From positions 1-13,420 of the forward strand of contig CALCPB010000916.1 of NCBI GenBank assembly GCA_937897665.1: 13,420 nucleotides of DNA, written 5' to 3'. The DNA comes from an uncultured Halomicronema sp. GTDB lineage: Bacteria > Cyanobacteriota > Cyanobacteriia > Phormidesmidales > Phormidesmidaceae. Positions within the stretch are counted from its first letter, which is position 1. Each line of letters starts with the position of its first letter. This document shows positions 7,094 through 13,420 of the stretch, piece after piece. The notes under the pieces are model-generated. The model was given only the letters and a program-made list of their open reading frames with translations. It had not been told where the DNA came from and searched no databases. The position numbers and the translations under genes were made by a program.

Positions 7094-8257
7094 TTAGGCG
7101 CTCGTCACCCGCGTCCAAAACTCGTCATACAGGGCTGTGGCCTCGCCGACGGGGGCGATGCCTTCGCAGCGATCGAGCACCTCTTGCGGCGGGAACAGGT
7201 CGGTATTAGAGATCAGCTCGTCAGACAGGTTGTCAAAGGCCACCTTGTTGGGCGTCGCGTTAAACAACATTTCCGTGCTCATCTGCGAGATCGCCGGGTC
7301 GAGATTGAAATTGCTCCACTGGTAGGCGGCATCGACGTTCGGTGCGCCCACGGGGATGATCATCGTATCGGTCCACACGGAAGAGCCACTTTCCGGGACG
7401 AAGTATTCCATCCGCTCATCTTCCAGCGTTGCGGCGATCGCATCTACCGAGTAAGCCATCACCATATTCAGGTCACCGCCAAACAGGGCGTCTTCAAACC
7501 CGAAGGACATAAAGGAAGCGATCGCGGGCTTCAGCTCAATCAGACGGTCGAAGGCTTCTTCAATTTCTGCGGGATCAGTCGAATTGTAGGAATATCCCAG
7601 CGAGCGGAGGACAGCGCCCATGGTTTCGCGGACGTCATCTAGGAGGGTGATCCGCCGTGACAGGTCGCCCTGGTTTTCCCAAAGGTATTCCCAATCGGTT
7701 GGCGTACCGGAAACCGCCTCCTTGTTGTAAAGCAGACCGGTGGTGCCCCAGGCGTAGGGAATGCTGAAGGTATTGCCGGGGTCGTAGGCGGGGTCTTGCC
7801 ACTTGTCGAAAATATTGTCGAGCCCCTCAATGCGGTCTTTATCGATGCTGGTGAGTAGGCCCAGTTCGATCATCTGCTGCACCATGTAGTCAGACGGGTA
7901 GATGACGCTGTAAGCGTCGCCACCACCGGCCTGCATTTTGGCCAGCATGGTTTCATTCGAGTCATAGACGTCCACAATGACGTCGATGCCAGTTTTTTCT
8001 TTAAAGGCTTCTACCAACGCGTCGTTGGTGTAGTCGGCCCAGGTGTAGACGTGCAGAACTCCCGCTTCTTCACCGCCACCGCCATCGGTGGGTGCCGCAT
8101 CTGTCGCTTCGTCGGTGTCAGGCGCATCGGCAATATTTTGGCGACAGTTGGATAAGGTGACGCCCGCGATCGCGGCAGCTGACCCCTGTAAAAACCGGCG
8201 TCGGGTTGGGCCGAATTGACGAAACTGAGTGGAATAAAGCGATCGCTTCCGGGGCAC
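7094..8257 (-). CDS. potD: Polyamine-binding protein PotD, Tat and lipoprotein-like signal
   Basis: This is the periplasmic binding protein that delivers substrate to PotBC. Its 387 residues include an export signal with a twin-arginine motif (TRRRFLQ, 18-24) and a short hydrophobic stretch ending in LSNC (Cys38), a possible lipobox with an unusual Asn at -1. A low-complexity linker of Asp, Thr, Ala and Gly (about 40-66) would tether the domain to the membrane. In the mature domain, YTWADY (71-76), DDVRE (207-211) and VWTD (294-297) match the regions that hold ligand in E. coli PotD (Trp34, Asp168/Glu171, Trp255/Asp257). The GTG start at 8257 is supported by AAGGAGGA about eight bases upstream. 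Another binding protein for an opine-like amine cannot be excluded. Confidence 0.9.
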   Translation of the reverse strand: MPRKRSLYSTQFRQFGPTRRRFLQGSAAAIAGVTLSNCRQNIADAPDTDEATDAAPTDGGGGEEAGVLHVYTWADYTNDALVEAFKEKTGIDVIVDVYDSNETMLAKMQAGGGDAYSVIYPSDYMVQQMIELGLLTSIDKDRIEGLDNIFDKWQDPAYDPGNTFSIPYAWGTTGLLYNKEAVSGTPTDWEYLWENQGDLSRRITLLDDVRETMGAVLRSLGYSYNSTDPAEIEEAFDRLIELKPAIASFMSFGFEDALFGGDLNMVMAYSVDAIAATLEDERMEYFVPESGSSVWTDTMIIPVGAPNVDAAYQWSNFNLDPAISQMSTEMLFNATPNKVAFDNLSDELISNTDLFPPQEVLDRCEGIAPVGEATALYDEFWTRVTSA

Positions 8258-8267
8258 GGCAGGAATC

Positions 8268-8275
8268 CTCCTTAG
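8268..8275 (-). promoter_or_regulatory. Strong Shine-Dalgarno fixing the potD GTG start
   Basis: On the minus strand AAGGAGGA is followed by about ten bases and then GTG at 8257. It is the best match to the 16S anti-Shine-Dalgarno among the pot genes. It indicates that the binding protein, needed in excess over the membrane parts, is translated efficiently from a non-ATG codon. Confidence 0.6.
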
Positions 8276-8366
8276 TAGAATCGTGACTGCAAATCAAAGC
8301 CTATAAAACAGTGACCAACCACATTGTTCGACGAAGCACAGTTCAACTGCGATCACCCGACTTTGG

Positions 8367-9491
8367 CTAAGCCGCCAAGGCCAAACAATCACTGGGCAAC
8401 CAAGAAACATAAACCGGCGTTTCTGGCGTGAGTGACTGCTCCGAGCGATTTGGCTGCATCACCGTCAGGCGTTCGCCAGTTTGAAGCTGCACCACACAGT
8501 GCAGGTGCGTTCCAAGATACATAATATGTTTGACGTAGCCAGAATAGCAGTTTCCCTCGTTCAGCGGGGCTTCCTGACTCAAGCGAATATTTTCCGGGCG
8601 CACGCTCACGACGGCAGTTTTGAGATCGGGCAAGTTGGCCTCAGACCGGTTCACTAGCACCGTCGTACCTTCTGGCGTCAAAAGCCGCAAAATCTGACTG
8701 TCGGCAAACTCTACCTCGCCTTGCAGCAGGTTGGTTTCACCAATAAAGTCGGCCACAAATGGCGTTTGAGGATAGTCGTAAATTTCGCTGGGGGTGCCGA
8801 TTTGCTCAATATCGCCATCCTTCATCACGGCAATCCGATTCGAGAGCGAGAGGGCTTCTTCTTGATCGTGGGTAACCATCACAAAGGTAATGCCCAACTG
8901 CTGATGCAGATTGGTCAACTCGACCTGCATCTGCTTGCGCAGTTTCAAATCCAGTGCCCCTAAGGGTTCATCGAGCAGCATCACGGCGGGGCGATTGACC
9001 AGCGCCCGCGCTAGGGCCACCCGTTGTTTTTGCCCGCCCGACAGCTGCTGCGGATAGCGATTGGCAAAGCTTTCCATTTTGACCAGCTGCAGTGCATCGG
9101 CGACGCGCTGTTCGCGTTGCGATCGCCCCATGCGCTTGACCCGCAGGCCAAAGGAAATATTATCTTTCACCGTCATGTGGTTAAACAGGGCATAGCTCTG
9201 AAACACGGTATTCACCGAGCGGCGATGGGCCGGTATGCGGCTCATGTCGCGCCCTTGAATTAGCACCATGCCGGCGCTGGGCTGCTCAAATCCAGCAATC
9301 AATCTGAGAGTGGTAGTTTTGCCACAGCCCGATGGCCCCAAAATACTAAAAAATTCGCCCTCGCGAATCTTGAGATCAATATTTTGTATGGCAGCTTCTC
9401 CACCAAAATATTTCGACACCTGCCGCAGCTCAACATCCAAAACTTGCTGAGTTTGCGGTAAAGCGATGGAAGGAGAAACTGTCTGTGACAT
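8367..9491 (-). CDS. potA: Polyamine ABC transporter ATPase PotA
   Basis: This is the ATP-hydrolysing subunit that powers PotBCD. The 374-residue product, close to E. coli PotA in length, has Walker A GPSGCGKT (52-59), Q-loop Gln98, signature LSGGQKQR (150-157), Walker B MLLDE (171-175), and the H-loop His208 in VTHDQEEA. A C-terminal TOBE-type regulatory domain spans about 240-374. The frame is open further upstream to 9578, adding 29 residues. I chose the ATG at 9491 (MSQTVSPS) because homologues begin at about this point, although its Shine-Dalgarno is weak (GGGGGA, 11 bases away). ATG at 9536 is another candidate. It is the first gene of the operon; potD follows after 109 bases. Confidence 0.94.
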   Translation of the reverse strand: MSQTVSPSIALPQTQQVLDVELRQVSKYFGGEAAIQNIDLKIREGEFFSILGPSGCGKTTTLRLIAGFEQPSAGMVLIQGRDMSRIPAHRRSVNTVFQSYALFNHMTVKDNISFGLRVKRMGRSQREQRVADALQLVKMESFANRYPQQLSGGQKQRVALARALVNRPAVMLLDEPLGALDLKLRKQMQVELTNLHQQLGITFVMVTHDQEEALSLSNRIAVMKDGDIEQIGTPSEIYDYPQTPFVADFIGETNLLQGEVEFADSQILRLLTPEGTTVLVNRSEANLPDLKTAVVSVRPENIRLSQEAPLNEGNCYSGYVKHIMYLGTHLHCVVQLQTGERLTVMQPNRSEQSLTPETPVYVSWLPSDCLALAA

Positions 9492-10259
9492 GATTAAGGT
9501 AGTCCCCCGAATGGCAGCAGAATTGCCTAAGGACATCTCCACCAGAAGGATGCCCGACAGATACTTAGACAGCATCATTGCATACTGACTCGCGATCGCT
9601 ACAATAAATCCACCGATTTTTTACGGTTTGATCGGATTCGCTGCAGTCTTTGTCGTCACAGCGCCTGTCGAGCCTCGCTGACCCGGATAGATCAATCGCA
9701 GCGGCAGGCATAGCTAATATCAATTCAATTAATAGAGCAGGGTCCGAGCAAGGCGATTGTAGGCCAAAAAAGCGCTTGAGCGATTGAAAGGATCTCAGCA
9801 TGATGGCTCTGCGCTTAAACAACATCCCCTCAGCAGACAATTTTCTGTCACAGGTTGGCAGTGTCAAATGCCTGCGATCGCAGACATGATTTTGGCGCAA
9901 CGCCTGATAGAACTTGCCAATTACCCAGCGTAGTGACAGGGAACGCGGCCATTGGTATCGTAATCTTCTGGATGATGTCCGCTCCCCCAGTCATGTACAC
10001 ATGGCAAGGACGCCTAATGGGGTAATAATCAGCCTGGCAAAAACTCACTTCGATTCAGTTGCCGATTCATCAGCATCAAGGTTTCAGGCGTTACAGCGAT
10101 CGGACATTCGCCCGCTCAAAAGAGCTGGATGCGTTTAGCATCAGCGACCTCGTATCAGCCTCACTGGTCGCTCTCATCGCCTGCTCCGATGAATGATTTC
10201 AGCTCAGTGATGAGGCTGCTTGCAACCATAAATTAGTCATAAAATTCGGCCACAAATTC
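9492..10259. other. 768-base region without a convincing gene, between divergent potA and the aldolase gene
   Basis: Promoters of the pot operon (minus) and of the aldolase gene (plus) should lie here. Open frames in the region (up to 111 codons) have no recognisable domain. An imperfect inverted repeat lies at 9607-9638 (AATC, CCGAT / ATCGG, GATT), ahead of potA on the minus strand. A 29-codon frame at 9800-9889 follows AAAGGAT at a suitable distance but resembles nothing known. The 3' part holds overlapping hairpins listed separately. Two GCGATCGC sites are present. I see no tRNA, terminator or insertion sequence. Decayed coding sequence or an unrecognised small RNA are both possible. Confidence 0.5.
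10143..10218 (+). promoter_or_regulatory. Two overlapping, mutually exclusive hairpins upstream of the aldolase gene
   Basis: AGCGACC (10143-10149) can pair with GGTCGCT (10166-10172). CAGCCTCA (10156-10163), which sits in that loop, can instead pair with TGAGGCTG (10211-10218), helped by CTG (10164-10166) with CAG (10205-10207). The two folds share base 10166 and cannot form fully together. This recalls a switching leader, but no known riboswitch class is recognised and the pairing may be chance. Confidence 0.25.
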
Positions 10260-11105
10260 ATGCTGACGTCTACCCAAGAGCTGTTAGAAAAAGCGCAAAA
10301 GTATTCCTACGCAGTGGGTGCTTTCAATTTATATAATCTCGAAGGCGCGAAAGCCGTCGTCAATGCGGCTGAAGCCGACAACAGCCCTGCCATCATCCAG
10401 ATTTTGCCGCATATCCTCAAGTATGGGGGGCCGCCGTTAATTGCCCTCTTTTTAGAAGCTGCCGACTCGGCCAGCGTGCCGATGTCGGTGCACCTCGATC
10501 ATTGTGAAGAACCCGCCATCATCAAGGCCGCCCTAGAGGCCGGGATTCAATCCGTTTTAGCGGATGGATCGAAGTTTTCCTATCAAGAAAACCTCAATTT
10601 CACGCGTGAAATGACTACTCTGTCCCACGCGAAGGGAGCAACGGTGGAAGCCGAAATCGGCAGAATTAGCGGTACCGAAGATGGCATGACGGTGGCCGAA
10701 AAAGAAGCCAAGATGACCGACCCCAATCAGGCCAAAGAGTTCGTTGCCGCATCGAAGGTCGATTTTCTCGCGGTCACCATTGGCAAAGTGCTTGGTCAGT
10801 ATTACAGCGAACCCCGATTAGATTTCGCTCGCCTAGCCCAGGTTCGTCAACGACTCGCAATTCCCCTCGTCTTACACGGGGCTTCGGGCTTACCGGCGCT
10901 GATGAATCAGCGATCGATTGAATTGGGGGTCTGCAAATTTAATGTCAACACGGAAGTTCGACAAAAATACCTCCAATTTTGGCGAGAATACGGCAAAACG
11001 GACTCTAAACGCGACCTCTTAGATTGTCAAAAAGCTGCCACGTCTGCCATGCAAGAGATCATTGCTCAAAAGATCAGGTTATTCGGCAGTGCAGGCAAAG
11101 CTTAG
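10260..11105 (+). CDS. Class II (ketose-bisphosphate) aldolase family protein with a substituted zinc ligand
   Basis: The 281-residue protein has the TIM-barrel framework of class II aldolases: YAVGAFNLYNLE near the N terminus, HLDH (78-81, catalytic Asp80 and zinc ligand His81), VEAEIGRI (129-136), VLHGASG (204-210, zinc ligand His206 and phosphate-loop glycines) and NVNTE (228-232). In fructose-, tagatose- and related aldolases the segment Gly-x-x-His-Gly supplies another zinc histidine. Here it reads GKVLG, with Leu178 (CTT, 10791-10793). The usual Ser-His after the Asp-(Ala/Gly) at 102-103 is Ser-Lys. It is shorter than the main cyanobacterial class II fructose-bisphosphate aldolase (about 360 residues), so it is probably a paralogue with another substrate, altered metal binding or no lyase activity. 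The ATG has no clear Shine-Dalgarno. It is convergent with aat. Confidence 0.85.
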   Translation: MLTSTQELLEKAQKYSYAVGAFNLYNLEGAKAVVNAAEADNSPAIIQILPHILKYGGPPLIALFLEAADSASVPMSVHLDHCEEPAIIKAALEAGIQSVLADGSKFSYQENLNFTREMTTLSHAKGATVEAEIGRISGTEDGMTVAEKEAKMTDPNQAKEFVAASKVDFLAVTIGKVLGQYYSEPRLDFARLAQVRQRLAIPLVLHGASGLPALMNQRSIELGVCKFNVNTEVRQKYLQFWREYGKTDSKRDLLDCQKAATSAMQEIIAQKIRLFGSAGKA

Positions 11106-11113
11106 AGTGAGAA

Positions 11114-11159
11114 TCGGAATGCAGAAAGCCAAAATTCCGAACTCCCAATTCCGAACTCC
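11114..11159. repeat. Tandem AATTCCGAACTCC repeat with an inverted arm
   Basis: AATTCCGAACTCC occurs at 11133-11145 and again at 11147-11159, with a period of 14 bases. TCGGAAT at 11114-11120 is the exact reverse complement of ATTCCGA at 11134-11140, so a 7-base-pair hairpin can form. The repeat fills the short gap between the convergent aldolase and aat genes. Short tandem repeats are common between cyanobacterial genes; a role in transcription termination is possible but there is no T-run. Confidence 0.55.
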
Positions 11160-11163
11160 AACG

Positions 11164-11751
11164 TCAAACTAGCGTGCAAGGCATTGTCAATCCCTGCTTG
11201 AGCAGCTTGCGATAGTCGCGATTAGACACCACATAGGCTCCAAATCGGGCTAGATGAGGATTCATCATTTGCGCATCAAAAAAGAGAAAGCGGCGCGATC
11301 GCAAATGCTCTACCAGCTTCACCATCGCCACCTTAGAGCCTTCGGGAATGCGATAAAACATCGACTCGCCGATAAACGCCCCGCCAATCGAGAGGCCCAA
11401 AATCCCGCCTGCTAGCTGATCACCCTGCCACGTTTCATAGCTGTGCGCCCACCCGGCCTGGTGCAGCTCCCAGTAAATCTCTTTCAAATCATCCGAAATC
11501 CACGTGGTGTCACGGTTCGCACAGCCATCGACGACGGCTAAAAAGTCGCGACTAATCGCTGTTTCAAACCGTTCCTGGTTGATAGCTCGGCGCAATGATT
11601 TCGGATAGCGAAAGCGATCGTCCAGGGGAATCAGCGTCCGCTGACGACTGGAATACCACCCTAAGCCCTGACCTTCGTCGTCAGACATGAGGAAATAGCC
11701 CTTGGCGTATCCCTCAATGATGGCGGTGATATCGTACTGCGATGGAATCAA
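11164..11751 (-). CDS. aat: Leucyl/phenylalanyl-tRNA--protein transferase
   Basis: Aat adds Leu or Phe from aminoacyl-tRNA to proteins with N-terminal Lys or Arg, marking them for ClpS/ClpAP-type degradation (bacterial N-degron pathway). The 195-residue protein is of normal cyanobacterial length. It carries AIIEGYAKGYFLM (10-22), GCANRDTTWIS (76-86), HSYETW (103-108), GGAFIGESMF (123-132), SKVAMVKL (139-146) and DAQMMNPHLARFGA (159-172). The start is taken as TTG at 11751: an in-frame TAG lies three codons upstream, and the first ATG (residue 22) would cut into the conserved N terminus. No good Shine-Dalgarno precedes it, so translation may be weak or coupled to the glycosyltransferase frame, which ends 35 bases upstream. 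Confidence 0.93.
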   Translation of the reverse strand: MIPSQYDITAIIEGYAKGYFLMSDDEGQGLGWYSSRQRTLIPLDDRFRYPKSLRRAINQERFETAISRDFLAVVDGCANRDTTWISDDLKEIYWELHQAGWAHSYETWQGDQLAGGILGLSIGGAFIGESMFYRIPEGSKVAMVKLVEHLRSRRFLFFDAQMMNPHLARFGAYVVSNRDYRKLLKQGLTMPCTLV

Positions 11752-11786
11752 GATTTTCTATACCAAGGCCATAGGTGACGGCAACA

Positions 11787-12728
11787 TCAGGCGCTTTGCT
11801 CTCTATCAGCATAGGCCGCATACACCCCCTGCACGTTGTACCAATTGAGAAACACCCGCGCAATCTCGAGGGCCAGCTGCGGGCGACCCCGATCAATCAG
11901 CCACTGCAAAAGCGGGGCCAGCGTTCTTTCATTCAATCTGCCGCCCAGAGACAGCACGCCCCACAGCACACGGTGCAGCCAGGTCATCTGAATCATCATG
12001 CGCACGTCGCGCGTCGGATGCTTTTGGTAAAACAACACCCCCATGCGACCGCGCTGAATTTCTTGATCAATCAGGCGCGGCACCTGATCTAACGAAAAAG
12101 GCGGATGCCAGTGGTAGCCGACGGCGGCTGGCACTTTCACCAACGACAGCCCCAACTTCTTCAACCGCACGCCGAGTTCCAGATCTTCCCAACCGTAGAG
12201 TTGAAATTGGGTGTCAAAAAGACCGGCTGCTTCGAGCCAGTGCCGGGCGATCGCCACGTTGCCCGTGGCAAATAACGCCTGTGATTAGTCCGTCACCTTT
12301 TAGGGCTCTGTGGTGGGATCGTCAAAATTGCAGGTGTTGACCTCGCGCCCATAGGTAAAGACGCGATCGCTGCCCTTATCTCGATAGGCTTTTTGCAGCG
12401 CGGTGCCGTGGTGATGCAGAAAGTCGGGCAGCACTACCAAATCGCTGTCTATGAAGATAATGGTGTCGCCTTTGGCTTCTCTGACCCCAAAGTTGCGGGC
12501 GATCGCGGGGCCTTTGTGGTCTTGCTCAAACAGCCGCACATGGGGAAATTCTGCGGCGCTTTCCTCTAGCCAACGCACGGTGCCATCGGTGGAGCCGTCA
12601 TCCACAATCACCACCTCGTAGCCCTCAACCGGGCTGTTCGCCGGAAGCGACTGCTGCTCTATCGCTCGCAGACACTTTTCCAAAATAGGTTGGCGGTTGT
12701 AGGTTGGGATGACAACGCTGAAAAACAC
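11787..12728 (-). pseudogene. Family 2 glycosyltransferase interrupted by two in-frame TAA codons
   Basis: The gene reads as one 313-codon frame apart from two stops. The N-terminal part (residues 1-142) has the GT-A fold signs FSVVIPTYNR (3-12), VDDGSTDGT (42-50) and the metal-binding Asp-Ser-Asp (94-96). Then come TAA (12302-12300), Lys-Val-Thr-Asp, and TAA (12287-12285). The C-terminal part continues in the same frame with SQALFATGNVAIARHW and YGWEDLELGVRLKKLG, the acceptor-side Trp-Glu-Asp region of galactosyltransferase-like GT2 enzymes. From family resemblance I expect an aromatic residue at each stop position. GTG at 12728 is chosen as start, with GAGG upstream. It may be a recent pseudogene, an assembly error or two separately translated pieces. 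TAA ends ccmM, ccmO, gyrB and potD, so recoding of TAA is unlikely. Confidence 0.85.
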
Positions 12729-13066
12729 AGCACACCTCAAAACGGCTCTCCAATCCTACTGTAGTTGTAGCCGCCTGCCCTAGACGAGAAAACCGGACAC
12801 CTTGGCTTCGCACTACTTTGAATCAAGACTTATGCTGTGGTAATCAGACAAGATTTCACTCTCAAGTCAAGTCTCAAAGCAGATAGGACTTCGCCGATCC
12901 CAACGGCAGAACCTCACCTAGCCTGTCCTTATCAAGGAGAGGAACCAGAACCTAGATAAACTTCTCCATGATAAGGAGAGGTGCCGCAGGCGGTGCGGTC
13001 ATTCCCAGTCAGCGTAGTCAATAGCGTTTGGCATACATGACTTGCGCCTGCTATCGATCGCTGCCC
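12729..13066. other. 338-base intergenic region between the glycosyltransferase and formamidase genes
   Basis: No plausible gene is seen in either strand. The region should hold the promoter of the glycosyltransferase-aat unit and the 3' end of the formamidase transcript. A palindromic repeat-like element fills 12911-12999 and is listed separately. I recognise no tRNA, and no T-run typical of an intrinsic terminator follows the formamidase stop. Confidence 0.6.
12911..12999. repeat. Palindromic intergenic repeat-like element with nested hairpins
   Basis: The ends ACCTCACC (12911-12918) and GGTGCGGT (12992-12999) pair at 7 of 8 positions. Inside, TCCTTATC (12926-12933) pairs exactly with GATAAGGA (12970-12977). 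Each arm can also fold on itself: TCCTT/AAGGA (12926-12938), and CTTCTCC/GGAGAGG (12961-12981, including one G-T pair). AAGGAGAGG appears in both halves. The layout recalls the dispersed palindromic repeats common between genes in cyanobacteria. Copies elsewhere in the genome cannot be checked from this window. Confidence 0.6.
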
Positions 13067-13420
13067 CTAAACCTCACTCGGTAGCGTGGGCATCTCTTCG
13101 CCCTGGTAGTCGCGCGTGGGCATCTCAAAGCCGCAGGATGTGCCGTCGGTGTAAACCACCTCATCTTCCCAGGGCAGGCGATAATTGCCGTCCACCATGT
13201 CTTTCATGTAGGTGTAGGGGCAGTCTTGAGCGCCACCCTTCACCGCCACATAGCCCCGGTGACCGAACTGGTAGATGTTGTTCTCCACGCCCCAGTATTT
13301 GCGAGCCTCGCGTACCAGATCGGGTCGTACCTCAGCGGTAATGATTTCATCGGGGCGGTGGCTGCCCATCACGAGCGGTTCGCCATCAAAGTTGACGATC
13401 ATGCCCTCACCCATGGAATC
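13067..13420 (-). CDS. amiF: Formamidase (AmiF type), C-terminal part, partial at the window edge
   Basis: AmiF hydrolyses formamide to formate and ammonia and belongs to the nitrilase superfamily alongside aliphatic amidase AmiE. The visible 117 residues are the C-terminal end. They include MGEGMIVNFDGEPL, VRPDLVREARKYWGVENNIY and GHRGYVA, then KDMVDGNYRLPWED. The WG-ENNIY, GHRGYVA and LPWED blocks are closer to formamidase than to AmiE. The catalytic Glu-Lys-Cys residues lie upstream, outside the window, so activity cannot be judged. The frame stays open to base 13420 and stops with TAG at 13067. A role in nitrogen supply is inferred from the family. Confidence 0.85.
   Translation of the reverse strand, partial: DSMGEGMIVNFDGEPLVMGSHRPDEIITAEVRPDLVREARKYWGVENNIYQFGHRGYVAVKGGAQDCPYTYMKDMVDGNYRLPWEDEVVYTDGTSCGFEMPTRDYQGEEMPTLPSEV

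Noticed and set aside
9492..9578. Longer potA start at 9578
   Set aside because: The extra 29 residues are not typical of PotA and have no good ribosome binding site; ATG at 9491 fits the family length.
9565..9900. 111-codon minus-strand open frame upstream of potA
   Set aside because: No domain, no Shine-Dalgarno, composition unlike its neighbours, and it overlaps the 5' extension of the potA frame.
9914..10138. 74-codon plus-strand open frame in the potA-aldolase gap
   Set aside because: No recognisable motif or ribosome binding site; open frames of this length are expected by chance at this base composition.
12285..12302. Recoding of TAA as a sense codon to explain the split glycosyltransferase
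   Set aside because: TAA closes ccmM, ccmO, gyrB and potD at the expected ends, so it acts as a stop in this genome, and no recoding element is seen.

Overview
The window comes from a beta-cyanobacterium. It carries beta-carboxysome genes in ccmM-ccmN-ccmO order, and the octamer GCGATCGC (the cyanobacterial HIP1 repeat) occurs about 21 times, roughly once per 640 bases. The base composition is moderately GC-rich. A Leptolyngbya-like filamentous lineage is a guess, not something the sequence proves.

Layout on the given strand. Bases 1-42 look like sequencing adapter rather than genome: they end in the last 14 bases of the Illumina TruSeq adapter, and CcmM homology begins at base 43. Bases 43-2102 hold the 3' end of ccmM, all of ccmN and all of ccmO. 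These encode the Rubisco-clustering scaffold, the adaptor that ties core to shell, and a tandem-domain shell protein. miaA (tRNA A37 prenyltransferase) follows on the minus strand, convergent with ccmO and divergent from gyrB (DNA gyrase B subunit). gyrB has a plausible extended -10 promoter and a hairpin directly before its ribosome binding site.

Bases 5185-9491 on the minus strand form a complete polyamine-type ABC importer operon, read potA-potD-potB-potC: ATPase, Tat/lipoprotein-like binding protein and two permeases. The PotC C terminus runs on into the 3' end of gyrB on the opposite strand. After about 770 bases without a convincing gene comes a plus-strand class II aldolase paralogue. 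It keeps two of the three zinc histidines and has leucine at the third.

The right end, on the minus strand, holds aat (Leu/Phe-tRNA-protein transferase, N-degron pathway), preceded by a family 2 glycosyltransferase. That gene is split by two in-frame TAA codons five codons apart. Next come a palindromic intergenic repeat-like element and the 3' end of a formamidase (AmiF) gene that leaves the window.

Most of this is ordinary chromosomal housekeeping plus carboxysome and transport genes. I see no phage, transposase, CRISPR array, toxin-antitoxin pair or defence system, and no clear new system. The points most worth a second look are the aldolase with a substituted zinc ligand, the double-stop glycosyltransferase, the hairpin leader of gyrB, the PotC tail and the adapter remnant.
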